Of a DNA stretch of 64,000 bases, positions 32,038 through 41,047 are shown piece after piece. Under the pieces are notes generated by a model. That model searched no databases. It was not told where the DNA came from and saw only the letters and a list, made by a program, of their open reading frames with translations. A program made the position numbers and the translations under genes. Positions within the stretch are counted from its first letter, which is position 1. The number at the start of each line of letters is the position of its first letter. The stretch lies in contig NZ_JACIBC010000005.1 in assembly GCF_014195095.1 (NCBI RefSeq), forward strand, positions 495,989 through 559,988, written 5' to 3'. Origin of the DNA: Rhizobium sp. BK602. Lineage in GTDB: Bacteria > Pseudomonadota > Alphaproteobacteria > Rhizobiales > Rhizobiaceae.

Positions 32038-33426
32038 TTAGTGGGTGGCGGCAGCATCGGGGAGGCCTGCCGCGGGCACGCTGAGCCGTTCGGCCCAGTT
32101 CTTCAGGTTCCCGGCATCGCGCAATTCCAGGCAGCCTTTCGAGCCGGCGGTGAAGCGTGTCAGGGGACATGCCAATCCGCCGCAGGGAACGCGCAGGTAA
32201 CAGGAAGCGCAGCCGCTATCGGTTGCCGTGTTGGAGCCGGTCCAGAGCCGGTTCAGCCCCTCATCGACAACCAGGTTGCCTGCGCCGTCGATGTGACCGA
32301 CCTTGTTCTTCGGATTGTCGAAAACGACGGTGCATTTGTAGAGGTTGAGGTCCGCGCCGACGATGAACCAGTTCTTCTTGCCGGCGTAACAGGCATTGCC
32401 GAGAATGCCAGGCACATCGTCATAACCGACAGTGGAAAGGCCGCGGCGCGAAAGCTCCGCATTCAGCACATATTTGTCGAGGCCGGTTTGCAGACCGGAA
32501 AGACAGCCTTCTTTCGAGGATTCCGTCAGCGTCTGGCGATCGGATTGCCAGATATAGTGGACGTCGATGATGAAGCGCGGATCGTGTCGGACGAAGTCGA
32601 GTTCATCGGCATCGAACAGGGCCAATACCCGCTCGCTATCCTCGAAATGGACATTGCAACGCAGGGCTACGGTGAAATCATGGGATGTCGCCGCCATGGC
32701 CTTCAGATTTTCGACGATACCGTCGAACGTTCCCTTGCCCTTCACCGTCACACGCTGCCGGTCGTGCAATTCGCGATCACCGTCCAGCGTCACCTGGAAA
32801 AAGACCAGCCCTACGCCGATGAGTTCGTCGAACAGAGACGGGGTAAGGAGCGATGCGTTCGTCGACATGCTGGCGCCGAAGAAGATACCCTTGCGCCTGC
32901 ACTCCTGCAGCGCTTCTTGGCACAGCCGCAGGATGATGTCGCTGCACAGCAGTGGCTCGCCGCCGAAGAAACCGAGCGAAAAGCTGCGCGCCTTTTGGAT
33001 GCGGCTATGTATCGCCGCCGAAAGCGCCTCGACCCTTTCCGGCCGCATGCGGCCTTTGGCGAAGGATTCATAACAGTAGGTGCAGCGGAAATTGCATTTC
33101 TCCGTCGGCATGATGATCAGCCCGGAGCTTTCTTCGGCCGCCTCGCGCACGGCTTCGCGGATCATCCGCTCCCGGTTCTCGAACTCGTCGTCCGGGATGA
33201 GAAAGCCGCCGTTGACCAGGGTCGTTTGCAGCGCGTCAGGCAAGTCATCGTCGAGAGCGAAAGGAAATGTTAGGCCGCTGAAGCTTGAGACTGCGTCGCC
33301 TTCCTCACGGCCGAAGATCAGCTTTGCGCCGGTGGCGAAATTGACGGCCACGGCGTTGCCGTCACTCCGCTTGATGAATTTGGCGTCCGGCGACCAGCGA
33401 TATTCCTGCGAATTTGAGACACTCAT
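32038..33426 (-). CDS. Radical SAM/SPASM peptide maturase
   Basis: Iron-sulfur radical enzyme of 462 residues from ATG 33426 (GGAGAG four bases upstream). Residues 1-85 resemble a PqqD-like/RRE recognition region (VAVNFATGAKLIFG ... LVNGGFLIPDDEF). The radical SAM cluster motif is CNFRCTYCYE (Cys111, 115, 118), followed by FFGGEPLL. The C-terminal SPASM part has CYAGKKNWFIVGADLNLYKC and CASCYLRVPCGGLACP, giving ligands for auxiliary [4Fe-4S] clusters. This architecture is that of maturases that install carbon-carbon or thioether crosslinks in RiPPs. Substrates are expected to be the two CxC peptides encoded immediately downstream. Confidence 0.93.
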   Translation of the reverse strand: MSVSNSQEYRWSPDAKFIKRSDGNAVAVNFATGAKLIFGREEGDAVSSFSGLTFPFALDDDLPDALQTTLVNGGFLIPDDEFENRERMIREAVREAAEESSGLIIMPTEKCNFRCTYCYESFAKGRMRPERVEALSAAIHSRIQKARSFSLGFFGGEPLLCSDIILRLCQEALQECRRKGIFFGASMSTNASLLTPSLFDELIGVGLVFFQVTLDGDRELHDRQRVTVKGKGTFDGIVENLKAMAATSHDFTVALRCNVHFEDSERVLALFDADELDFVRHDPRFIIDVHYIWQSDRQTLTESSKEGCLSGLQTGLDKYVLNAELSRRGLSTVGYDDVPGILGNACYAGKKNWFIVGADLNLYKCTVVFDNPKNKVGHIDGAGNLVVDEGLNRLWTGSNTATDSGCASCYLRVPCGGLACPLTRFTAGSKGCLELRDAGNLKNWAERLSVPAAGLPDAAATH

Positions 33427-33503
33427 GATCCTCTCCTGTTGTCCGGTTCCTCGTCCGAACTCCGGCATCACATGTTCTCTTCTGTTGGAGGCACTATCCC
33501 GCA

Positions 33504-33519
33504 GGCCCGTCATCGGGCC
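33504..33519. other. Leader hairpin upstream of the radical SAM gene
   Basis: GGCCCG and CGGGCC flank a TCAT loop, a perfect 6-bp hairpin in the 190-base gap before the radical SAM gene, between the terminator and the start codon. It may be a leader structure or part of a promoter region; no function can be assigned. Confidence 0.4.
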
Positions 33520-33560
33520 GCCATTCGCGCGTGAAAATTCCGTGAAAAGAAGCAAAAGCT

Positions 33561-33586
33561 AAAAAAATAGCCCCTAAAAAGGGGCT
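33561..33586 (-). terminator. Intrinsic terminator between protease and radical SAM genes
   Basis: Reading the minus strand: stem AGCCCCT (33586-33580), loop TTTT, stem AGGGGCT (33575-33569), then A and seven T residues (33567-33561). This is a canonical Rho-independent terminator, 30 bases after the S8 peptidase stop. The RiPP modification genes must therefore have their own promoter in 33427-33560 or depend on read-through. Confidence 0.85.
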
Positions 33587-33616
33587 CGTAGTTCCTTGAA
33601 ATGCCGCCTTCAGGGC

Positions 33617-35311
33617 TCAGGTCGCCAAGGCGGCCTGGACGGCGGCTCGGGCGTCGGGCAAGCCCGAGCCGAAGAAATAGGATATATCGAGCGCGTCCTC
33701 GTTGTCGGCATTCATGCAGTCGGCTGTCAGTTTCCTCGTTCCCGGAGCGACCGTTACGTCCTGTCGCGATGCAGCCTTGAGAATGGACTTGACCTGCGGA
33801 CCCGAAAGGCGGGCGCCGGCATGGTGGCGGCTCTTGTGTGCCCGCTGAATCAGGGCACAGATCCCCGCCACCTGTGCCGAGGCCCCCGACGTACCGCCGA
33901 ATTTGGTGTAGTAGCCGCCACCAACGCCTGGATTGGCGCCAAACGGCACGATGGCTGACCACGGATCGGCACCGCGGTCATAACCGAATATCCCGGACAG
34001 GTCCGTCGTCAACAGCGAGAAATGCGAATAGTAATATTCCGGCGCTTGAAACACGCCGTAGTCGTGTTGCGCGGCAAAGGGGGAAAGCCGGTCGATGCGC
34101 AGCTGATGCCGATTGAAAACCTCTCCGTCGTCGGATGGTGAAACCACCGTGAGGCCTTCGCCATAGTTGCTGTAGCCCGAACGGAAACCTTCCACGGTCA
34201 CGGCCCCGACAGAAATAATGCCGTTGTTGTCGGTCGCCAGGCTGGCAGGATAGATCAACTGGCTCTCGCCGCTGTTTCCCGCCGCGCATACGATCGGGAT
34301 ATGCCGACTGATCCCGAGGATAAGCTGTTTCAGGATGTGCCATAGCCTGTCCGGGTTGGAGCCCTTCTGCGCTGCTTTCGGCTCCAGTTCCGGGCCGCCC
34401 TGTTCGGCAAACGCAATGCGGGCGAAAAGATCGGCCGCATCCTGATGTTTCCAGCACTCCAGATCCGCCTTCAATTCATTTTTAGGCGGCACGATACCCC
34501 GCTTGGGGTCCGGCAGGCCGCGCGGCAATACGATCACATCGGCCTTCTGGTGGTAGGCGTAAAGAAACGCGGCCAAGAATTGTCGGGCGTCGTCCTCGAA
34601 GGACGTCCTGATCGAAATCAGCCTGGAGAAGGGGTCTACGCCGAAATAGGGGATGACGTTGCGGTTGTCGCTCGGTTCCGGTTCGTCGCCATTTCCATAA
34701 AAGGCGCCCTCCGGCGGCAGGGACGGCTCGCTGTTCTCAACCGTGACGGCAGGTTCCCCAACGATCAGGCCCGCGCAACAAGTGCCATGGGAGGCAAAAA
34801 GCGACTCCGGATTGTAAAGCCGCCGAACCACGCCTTGCGATGCGGCATATTCGGTGACGATGTCGTTGAGATAGTCCCGATCATCATTTGAAAGGCCGAG
34901 ATTGCCAAGGGGTGCGATATCGAGACCGGCGAAAAAGGCGCGCCTTTCCTCGCGGTCGAAGGACGTCGCCGTATCCAAATCCTCCTCCGTCCGTGCTCCG
35001 TAACGGTGGGTCGTCAAATCGATCGATGCCTCGCGATCGAGCCGGCTTGCCAGATTGGGATGATCCCTGGTCACCCCGACGTCAATCAGCGCAACTCGCG
35101 CAGGATGGAGCGGGCCGGCGGCCGCAATCGTGTCCCAGACGGTATCGCCGATTGCCGGATCGGGAACTCCACGCGCGGCGCTCTCGCCGAGAGACGGCGG
35201 ACCAACCGGAGCGGGACCGTAATCAGCATCGATAATGCCGAGAGCAGTCAGGTGCCACAGATAGTAATAGTTGATTGGCACAGTTTGCGGCGCTTCCATT
35301 TCGACAGGCAT
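33617..35311 (-). CDS. Subtilisin-like (S8) serine protease, cytoplasmic
   Basis: A 564-residue peptidase from ATG 35311 (AAGGGG upstream; a longer frame is dismissed as it adds Arg-rich sequence). The catalytic triad is visible: Asp77 in ALIDVGVTRDHPN, His175 in ASHGTCCAGLIVG, Ser475 in GGTSGASAQVAG, with the oxyanion Asn in CAAGNSGE. Large insertions separate Asp and His. There is no signal peptide, so it acts in the cytoplasm. Being in a RiPP cluster, it may remove leaders from one of the precursor families; but the terminator after it and its own upstream genes mean it could belong to a separate unit. Gap to the PAP2 gene is 35 bases. Confidence 0.9.
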   Translation of the reverse strand: MPVEMEAPQTVPINYYYLWHLTALGIIDADYGPAPVGPPSLGESAARGVPDPAIGDTVWDTIAAAGPLHPARVALIDVGVTRDHPNLASRLDREASIDLTTHRYGARTEEDLDTATSFDREERRAFFAGLDIAPLGNLGLSNDDRDYLNDIVTEYAASQGVVRRLYNPESLFASHGTCCAGLIVGEPAVTVENSEPSLPPEGAFYGNGDEPEPSDNRNVIPYFGVDPFSRLISIRTSFEDDARQFLAAFLYAYHQKADVIVLPRGLPDPKRGIVPPKNELKADLECWKHQDAADLFARIAFAEQGGPELEPKAAQKGSNPDRLWHILKQLILGISRHIPIVCAAGNSGESQLIYPASLATDNNGIISVGAVTVEGFRSGYSNYGEGLTVVSPSDDGEVFNRHQLRIDRLSPFAAQHDYGVFQAPEYYYSHFSLLTTDLSGIFGYDRGADPWSAIVPFGANPGVGGGYYTKFGGTSGASAQVAGICALIQRAHKSRHHAGARLSGPQVKSILKAASRQDVTVAPGTRKLTADCMNADNEDALDISYFFGSGLPDARAAVQAALAT

Positions 35312-35346
35312 GTGAATAACCCCTTTTTGAACGGGAACGAACGAAC

Positions 35347-36357
35347 TCAGATCCACTCGTCGTGAACGGCCTGGAAGAGCGGGCCGAAGGCATCGTGAAG
35401 ATAGGGAGCGAAACGCCGCGCCAGATCCCGGCCAGCCTGCGTGTCGCTTGGATAGTGCAGCCCGGCCCACTCGCGGTTTTCGGCGACATTCTGCGCTATC
35501 CGGGCAAGTTCATCCGTCGCCGGATGTTCGGGCAGGATCGTCGAAAATGCGAAGACGATCGAGAAGCATTGAAAGGCGTGGTTGCTGGGATAGGCCTCAT
35601 GGGCCGGAACAGCCAGAAGTGGTCTCAGAAGCGGTTCGAACTGGTTCGGCCGGAGCCTGTTGAACTGGCTCTTATAGATCAACCCGACATATTCGCAGGC
35701 AGTCAGGATTGCCTGGAACAACCTCTCGGTTTGTTCGAAACCGCCGATGTCCTCGATATGCAGGGCGCGCGTAAACTCCGAGACCGAGATCGTTGCCTCG
35801 CTTTGAATATCGGGCAGCCGCCTCGCCCGCTCGCGGTCACGACGCTGCATCGAGAGGAGGACCGTCGTTTCCAGCCGGGTATAATCCGGGCCGGGCGGCG
35901 GAAGAATGTCCAGCATTTCCCATGTAAAGCGCCGGGCGGCGGTGAAAGCATTGCGGGATGGTTGCTGGTGCAGCCGGCGCAATTCGAAAGCGGGGATAAG
36001 CTGCGATACACCGAGATTTCCTCCGTCCATTGCCGCCTTGTTCTTGTTTTTATTCTTGTTCTTGTTCAGAGCCGCTTTGTTGAAGACGGATTTGTTCGCG
36101 ACGCTCTTGTTCAGAACCGAAGCGGCCGCCATCGTCGCCATCATTGGGCCGGCTGTCGGAAGGGGCTCGACATCCGGTGCCAGTTCAGGTGCCGGGGTCG
36201 GGGACGCCTCGGGTGGAGGTGGTGGAGCGTCCGTAAACGCCTGTAGATCCCCGCCATCCTTCGGCTCGCATGGCAAGACAGCGTCCGGCTCAACCTTGAA
36301 CTTATATGCTTCGAGAAAGGTAACGATCTTTGATTGCGCACCTAAATCCGCGTCCAT
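35347..36357 (-). CDS. PAP2/vanadium-haloperoxidase-like protein with Asn-Lys repeat linker
   Basis: A 336-residue protein; AGGAGG five bases before ATG 36357. The C-terminal domain has the PAP2 signature in order: K229-x6-RP (KSQFNRLRP), PSNH (257-260) and R295...H301...D305 (REWAGLHYPSD), the phosphate/vanadate pocket shared by acid phosphatases and vanadium haloperoxidases. It has no membrane spans, which favours the soluble haloperoxidase/phosphatase type. The N-terminal part is a Pro-rich linker (APPPPPEASPTPAPELAP) and an Asn-Lys repeat (NKSVANKSVFNK ... NKNKNKNK). Whether it dephosphorylates an intermediate or halogenates is not decidable; co-occurrence with the S8 gene suggests they act together. 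Confidence 0.85.
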   Translation of the reverse strand: MDADLGAQSKIVTFLEAYKFKVEPDAVLPCEPKDGGDLQAFTDAPPPPPEASPTPAPELAPDVEPLPTAGPMMATMAAASVLNKSVANKSVFNKAALNKNKNKNKNKAAMDGGNLGVSQLIPAFELRRLHQQPSRNAFTAARRFTWEMLDILPPPGPDYTRLETTVLLSMQRRDRERARRLPDIQSEATISVSEFTRALHIEDIGGFEQTERLFQAILTACEYVGLIYKSQFNRLRPNQFEPLLRPLLAVPAHEAYPSNHAFQCFSIVFAFSTILPEHPATDELARIAQNVAENREWAGLHYPSDTQAGRDLARRFAPYLHDAFGPLFQAVHDEWI

Positions 36358-36398
36358 TACAACCTCCTGAAATGAAGCCCTGAAGAATCGTGCCGGTG

Positions 36399-38192
36399 TC
36401 AGCGCAGTCTTGCGCCTGCTTTGCGCAGGCCGTCGATCAAGAGTTGGCCGCCGCCCGTCTTGAGCAGCGGATACCCGCTGCCGCGAAACGCATTTATGGA
36501 AAAGCCCCCCTCGACGACATCGAGACGCTCCAGATAGCGCCGGGCGCCGGCGAGATCACCCGCATGGGCATGGCTGGAGGCAAGATAGCGCAGCAGGCTG
36601 TTGAAGTTCGGCCGCGCCCGAAGCGCCTCCTCGCCGGCAGCAATGGCTGCGGCGTGATCGCCGCCGAGCGCTGCGGCGATACATTTCGTCGTGTCGAAAT
36701 AGTATCTATGCGGACTATAGACGCCGAGTTCCTGAACCCATCGCGACATGGCTACGGCCTTGCCGGGCTGTCCCGCATAGCAATGTAACATGGCATAGAG
36801 ATCCCAGCCGAGCGGCAATGCCGGATTGAGACGGATGGATTTTTCGAACAGGCCGGCAGCATAGTCGTATTCGCAGAACAGGAACGAATGGACATGCCCG
36901 ACCAGCGCGAGCGAAACCGAGTTCTGCGGATCGAGTTCGAGCGCCTTGCGTGCATATGCCTGGGCCTCTTCGAGCAGGTGGGCGTTCAGAACGTTGAAGC
37001 GCTGGCCGACCTGGAAGGTCCTGATGAACGAAAGCCAGGCGAAGGTCGAGGAACGCGGCCGGTACTGGAGCTGTTCCTCAAGCAGCCGCTCCGCATTTTC
37101 GAGATCGCCATGCGACAAACGGAAGATCGCATTGACCGCGTCGATGAACAGGCCGTCTCGCGCCAGCCGCCCGTCGCTTGCCTGGGTTTCCTGAAAATAA
37201 GCCAACTGATCGATGGCCTGGCTGATCAACGCAACCGTCGTTCCGAATTCGGCCCGTTCGAGTTGCGAACGGCCGATCATCTGGCTGCCCAGCCAATGAA
37301 TCCGGTTGTCGATCAGATGCTTGATCGCAAGTTCGATCAGCACCATCCCGCGGTCGAACGTCAATCGCAACTGAAGACATACTGGAAGGCTAACCTTCTG
37401 CCCTGTCTCACCCGAATGCGGGGAATCAAAGGAAAGATCCGTCACGCCGATTGCCAATCCGTCGAGGATAGCTTTGGCGATCAGATTCTGAAACTGCAAT
37501 GCTACGATCTGTCCGCCTTCTCCGGCGCCGATGACGATCGGGGACTGAAGAGTGATCACCCATTGCCAATCACCGCTGGGCGGCGGGCCGGAATGGTCAC
37601 TACCTGCGGCATCGATAGGGGTGCCCGGCTTGCGTTGGTCCGGCGCCCCCGTCGACGGCAGCAGCGCGGATTGCTTCCCGATATCGCGGCTGGGCTGTTG
37701 TCGTGGTTCGAAAACATCATCGATGCGCCCTTCCTCAACCCGCCGATACCAGTTCTGTCTTTCCAGCGTCAGCCAGTCCTCGAACTCCGGGTCGCGGATG
37801 TCGATCCCCTCAAGCAGCTCGTCGGTGATCTGATCCGCGGGGCGCTCCGTCCGAACCATGCGGTCGGTATCGAGCACAATCCGGTCCATGTCCAGCCAAA
37901 CCGTATTCTTGTCTGCAATCAGAAGGTTGCGTGCAGACCCCAACGCCTTATGGATGTCCAGAAGAGCCTGGCGCAGGCTGGCCGCCGCCTGGTCGTCCGA
38001 GCGGTCGCTCCACAATTTGTCCCTGAGCCAGACCCGCGAGCGCGAGCCGCGAGCCGAGAGGGCAAGCATGGCCAGAAGCGCCTGAGCTTTCTGTGATTTC
38101 GGCGTGACCGATCTGCCATTGGCGTCCACAAGGGCAAAAGGCCCGAGCAGAAACATCCGGAACATGGCATGATTTTCATCCATGCGATCCAT
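36399..38192 (-). CDS. SARP/AfsR-like regulator: winged helix plus TPR
   Basis: A ~597-residue transcriptional regulator. A winged-helix DNA-binding domain of OmpR type lies at the N-terminus (MFRMFLLGPFALVDANGRSV, KAQALLAMLALSARG, RDKLWSDRSDDQAAASLRQA), followed by a BTAD-like segment, a Pro/Gln linker and a C-terminal array of TPR-like helices (AYARKALELDPQNSVSLALVG and similar). ATG 38192 is taken as start, with an uncertain ribosome site; a longer frame reaches 38393. The stop is 41 bases before the PAP2 gene, so it is probably the first gene of the cluster and its pathway activator, as SARPs are in actinomycete clusters. Signal unknown. Confidence 0.82.
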   Translation of the reverse strand: MDRMDENHAMFRMFLLGPFALVDANGRSVTPKSQKAQALLAMLALSARGSRSRVWLRDKLWSDRSDDQAAASLRQALLDIHKALGSARNLLIADKNTVWLDMDRIVLDTDRMVRTERPADQITDELLEGIDIRDPEFEDWLTLERQNWYRRVEEGRIDDVFEPRQQPSRDIGKQSALLPSTGAPDQRKPGTPIDAAGSDHSGPPPSGDWQWVITLQSPIVIGAGEGGQIVALQFQNLIAKAILDGLAIGVTDLSFDSPHSGETGQKVSLPVCLQLRLTFDRGMVLIELAIKHLIDNRIHWLGSQMIGRSQLERAEFGTTVALISQAIDQLAYFQETQASDGRLARDGLFIDAVNAIFRLSHGDLENAERLLEEQLQYRPRSSTFAWLSFIRTFQVGQRFNVLNAHLLEEAQAYARKALELDPQNSVSLALVGHVHSFLFCEYDYAAGLFEKSIRLNPALPLGWDLYAMLHCYAGQPGKAVAMSRWVQELGVYSPHRYYFDTTKCIAAALGGDHAAAIAAGEEALRARPNFNSLLRYLASSHAHAGDLAGARRYLERLDVVEGGFSINAFRGSGYPLLKTGGGQLLIDGLRKAGARLR

Positions 38193-38840
38193 CGGCCCCA
38201 CCCCCGTCGTGCCCGATGCGCTCGTCTGGTAGCCCCAAGGCCTACCCTCCAGAGGCCAGTCTGCCACAAATGCAGCGCGAGGCAAGCGAGCAGCTAACGC
38301 AACCGAGCTTCCACGGCGCATATCGATGTTTTGGCGATCAACGAATTGAAGCATGGACCAATCATTCCCCTCGGTATCCCTGGGGGCTGGCACTATCAGG
38401 CTACTGTCAATGCTGCGTCAAAGTAACGTTATTGCGTCATTCACGTCACCGACGATCATTTGCCTTATTCTCCAGAAAGGCAGCGCATCCCCTTGGTCGA
38501 CACGGAAAATCCTTTGTCACCGCAGCCCTTCAAAGCGGTAGACCGCGCGATATTTGCCGACCACCTGCGCTGGCAGGTTCTTGAGGTCGATGACGCCACG
38601 CACGTCTCACGGTACCGCTCGGTGATATAGCGCCCGATCAGCGACACTTAGGCGGCATTACCTCAGCTGTCGCCGCGCAAAACTTCTGTTCCCTATCTCC
38701 TCTATATTTTGATCATTGCATCGCGCCCAAGAACAAGGCAGCGTATTCTTCCCTGGCGCAGCAGCAGACCAAGAGATTTTTGTTTTTCTTCCAATCGTTA
38801 CCTGTTGCCGGGGATGCAGGGCAAAGGGGCTGACACCATA
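38193..38840. other. Divergent promoter region with a decayed open frame
   Basis: A 650-base gap between the minus-strand regulator and the plus-strand cyclase. Promoters of both should be here. A short reading (GVIDLKNLPAQVVGKYRAVYRFEGLR on the minus strand, in two parts: GVIDLKNLPAQVV and GKYRAVYRFEGLR) near 38525-38600 looks protein-like but has no start; it may be a gene remnant. No operator or terminator was convincing. Confidence 0.4.
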
Positions 38841-41012
38841 ATGGTGACGCGTGCGCAGCAAATTGGCGTCGTTATCGGCCTGGCCTTCGTCGCAGCATTG
38901 ACGATCCTGCGGGCAAGCGATCCTCCGTTGCTGAGGCTCGCCCGCGATTTGACATTTGACCAGTATCAGCGCCTGGTGCCCCGGACCTTCAAGAACCAAC
39001 CTGTCCGGGTCATCGATATAGACGAAGCCTCGCTGCGGGAGTTCGGTCAATGGCCCTGGCCAAGAAACCGGATTGCCGTGCTTGTCGACAGGCTTTCCGA
39101 TATGGGCGCGGCCGCTATCGCTTTCGATATCCTCTTCGCCGAGCCCGACCGCCTGTCGCCCCGCAATGTCGTTCGCGACGTCACCGGCATTGATCCCTCG
39201 CTGCTGGGTAAGCTACCGGATAATGATGAGATTTTTTCCCGATCGCTCTCGGGAAGGCCGGTGGTGCTGGGCTTTGGCCTCTCCAACGAGGGAAGCTATC
39301 TGCCATCGGTCAAGGCAGGCTTTGCCTATACTGGCGAAAGTCCCTTCGATGCGCCGCCCGCAATCAAGGCCGCGACGCCGCTGCAACCGCAATTGGAAGC
39401 CAATGCCGCGGGCCTCGGTCATATCAGCCTCAATCCGGGTACATCATCGGCAGTGGTGCGCGCGGTTCCGCTTTTTCTCAGCAGCGGCAAGCAGCTTTAC
39501 CCTAGTCTTGCGCTGGAAGCGCTCCGTGTCGCACAGGGAGCCTCCACCTATGTACTCGACGCGGCGCCGGACACGCCGAACACATTGACCCGGGTCAAGA
39601 TCGGGAATTTCGTGGTACCGGTCACGGCTTCAGGAGAGCTCTGGCTTTATGTCAGTCCCGACACAAAAGAGCGGTATATTTCGGCAGGCAGGGTACTCGC
39701 GACGGAAGGCGTCTCCGCCGATATCAGGGCCGCCATCGAAGGCAGCATCGTTTTCGTCGGAACCTCTGCTTCAGGGCTCCAGGATGTCCGCACAACGGCC
39801 CTTGGTGAAAACGTGCCGGGTGTCTCCATCCATGCGCAGATCGTCGAGCAGATCCTTTCAAGTCGCTTCCTGTCCCGGCCGGATTGGGCAGATGGGCTGG
39901 AGATCCTGTCCATCGCCGTCCTGGGCAGCCTTCTGGTGATCCTCACCACCTTCGTCAATCCGGCCGTCGCCCTTGCCTGCGGCCTGCTGATCACCTTTTT
40001 TGCCCTTGTCGCCTCCTGGGCTGCCTTCCTTTATGGCGGGCTTCTCTTCGACCCGCTGGCACCGATCGTCTCGGGATCGATCACGCATTTCGCCGCAACG
40101 GCATTCCGCTTTCTCGTGACCGATCGCGAACGGCGCGATGTCCGTCGGGCCTTCGGCCATTACCTCTCACCATCGCTGCTCCACCGCATCGAGCATACGC
40201 GCAATGCCCTACGCCTCGGAGGAGATGAGCGCGAGCTGACCGTCATGTTCGTCGATGTGCGAAATTTCACCCAGATCAGCGAGGAGATGACCCCGAGCGC
40301 CGTCGTCGCGTTTCTGAACACGCTACTCGATGCGCTGAGCCACCATGTCATCGCCAATGAAGGCACGCTCGATAAATTCATCGGAGACTCAATCATGGCC
40401 TTCTGGAACGCTCCCGTCGATGTCTCCGATCATGCCGGCAAGGCCGTGCAGGCAGCCCTGGGCATGCGAGAAACGCTCGCCCGCCTCAACAACAGCGATG
40501 CGTTCGGCTTCGGGGACGCGCGGCGGGTCGGGATAGGGATTGGCATCCATACGGGGCTTGCATGCGTCGGCAATATGGGTGCCGAGACACGCTTCAATTA
40601 TACCGCAGTCGGCGATGCCGTGAACATCGCCGCGCGTATCGAATCTGCCTGCAAGGACATTAATTTCGACATTCTGGTATCCGAACCGACAGCAAGCTTG
40701 CTGCCCGATTGCGCTCTACTGGAGGCGGGAGCGCTGACGCTAAAGGGTAAAAGTATGCGAACCAAACTCTTTGCGGTCGTCGGTGATGCACGCCTGGCGA
40801 AATCCGCTGATTTCGTCGAGCTTCAAGCCATGCACGGGCGGCTTGTCGCTGCCCTGCGAACACGGTCAGCGAGCAGCCGCAAACTTGTCGCCGCCGCAAA
40901 ACTCAAGGCACAGATCGCCACGACAGGACTGTTGCATGAGTTTTACAGCCAGATTTCGCGCCGAGCCGGACACTTCGTCGACGAGCCTGCAGACAAAGCG
41001 GCCGACATCTAG
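38841..41012 (+). CDS. CHASE2-domain adenylate/guanylate cyclase
   Basis: Membrane class III nucleotide cyclase, about 723 residues from ATG 38841 (a longer frame begins 38709). An N-terminal membrane anchor is followed by an extracytoplasmic CHASE2 sensor (VRVIDIDEASLREFGQWPWP; VFVGTSASGLQDVRTT), then three membrane segments (LSIAVLGSLLVILTTF and neighbours), then the catalytic domain: LTVMFVDVRNFTQISEEM with a metal-binding Asp, DKFIGDSIMAFWNAP, and YTAVGDAVNIAARIES. The product, cAMP or cGMP, cannot be stated with confidence. A FecR-domain gene converges on it from the other strand, a pairing that recurs with CHASE2 cyclases. Confidence 0.9.
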   Translation: MVTRAQQIGVVIGLAFVAALTILRASDPPLLRLARDLTFDQYQRLVPRTFKNQPVRVIDIDEASLREFGQWPWPRNRIAVLVDRLSDMGAAAIAFDILFAEPDRLSPRNVVRDVTGIDPSLLGKLPDNDEIFSRSLSGRPVVLGFGLSNEGSYLPSVKAGFAYTGESPFDAPPAIKAATPLQPQLEANAAGLGHISLNPGTSSAVVRAVPLFLSSGKQLYPSLALEALRVAQGASTYVLDAAPDTPNTLTRVKIGNFVVPVTASGELWLYVSPDTKERYISAGRVLATEGVSADIRAAIEGSIVFVGTSASGLQDVRTTALGENVPGVSIHAQIVEQILSSRFLSRPDWADGLEILSIAVLGSLLVILTTFVNPAVALACGLLITFFALVASWAAFLYGGLLFDPLAPIVSGSITHFAATAFRFLVTDRERRDVRRAFGHYLSPSLLHRIEHTRNALRLGGDERELTVMFVDVRNFTQISEEMTPSAVVAFLNTLLDALSHHVIANEGTLDKFIGDSIMAFWNAPVDVSDHAGKAVQAALGMRETLARLNNSDAFGFGDARRVGIGIGIHTGLACVGNMGAETRFNYTAVGDAVNIAARIESACKDINFDILVSEPTASLLPDCALLEAGALTLKGKSMRTKLFAVVGDARLAKSADFVELQAMHGRLVAALRTRSASSRKLVAAAKLKAQIATTGLLHEFYSQISRRAGHFVDEPADKAADI

Positions 41013-41047
41013 TTGATTTCGCCACCGTCGCCGTAACTCCTCCTGTG

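Noticed and set aside
38465..38647. 60-codon minus-strand frame upstream of the SARP-like gene
   Set aside because: Its text is Ser/Arg/Thr-rich; a neighbouring frame looks more protein-like but has no start, so only a possible remnant is noted in the intergenic entry.
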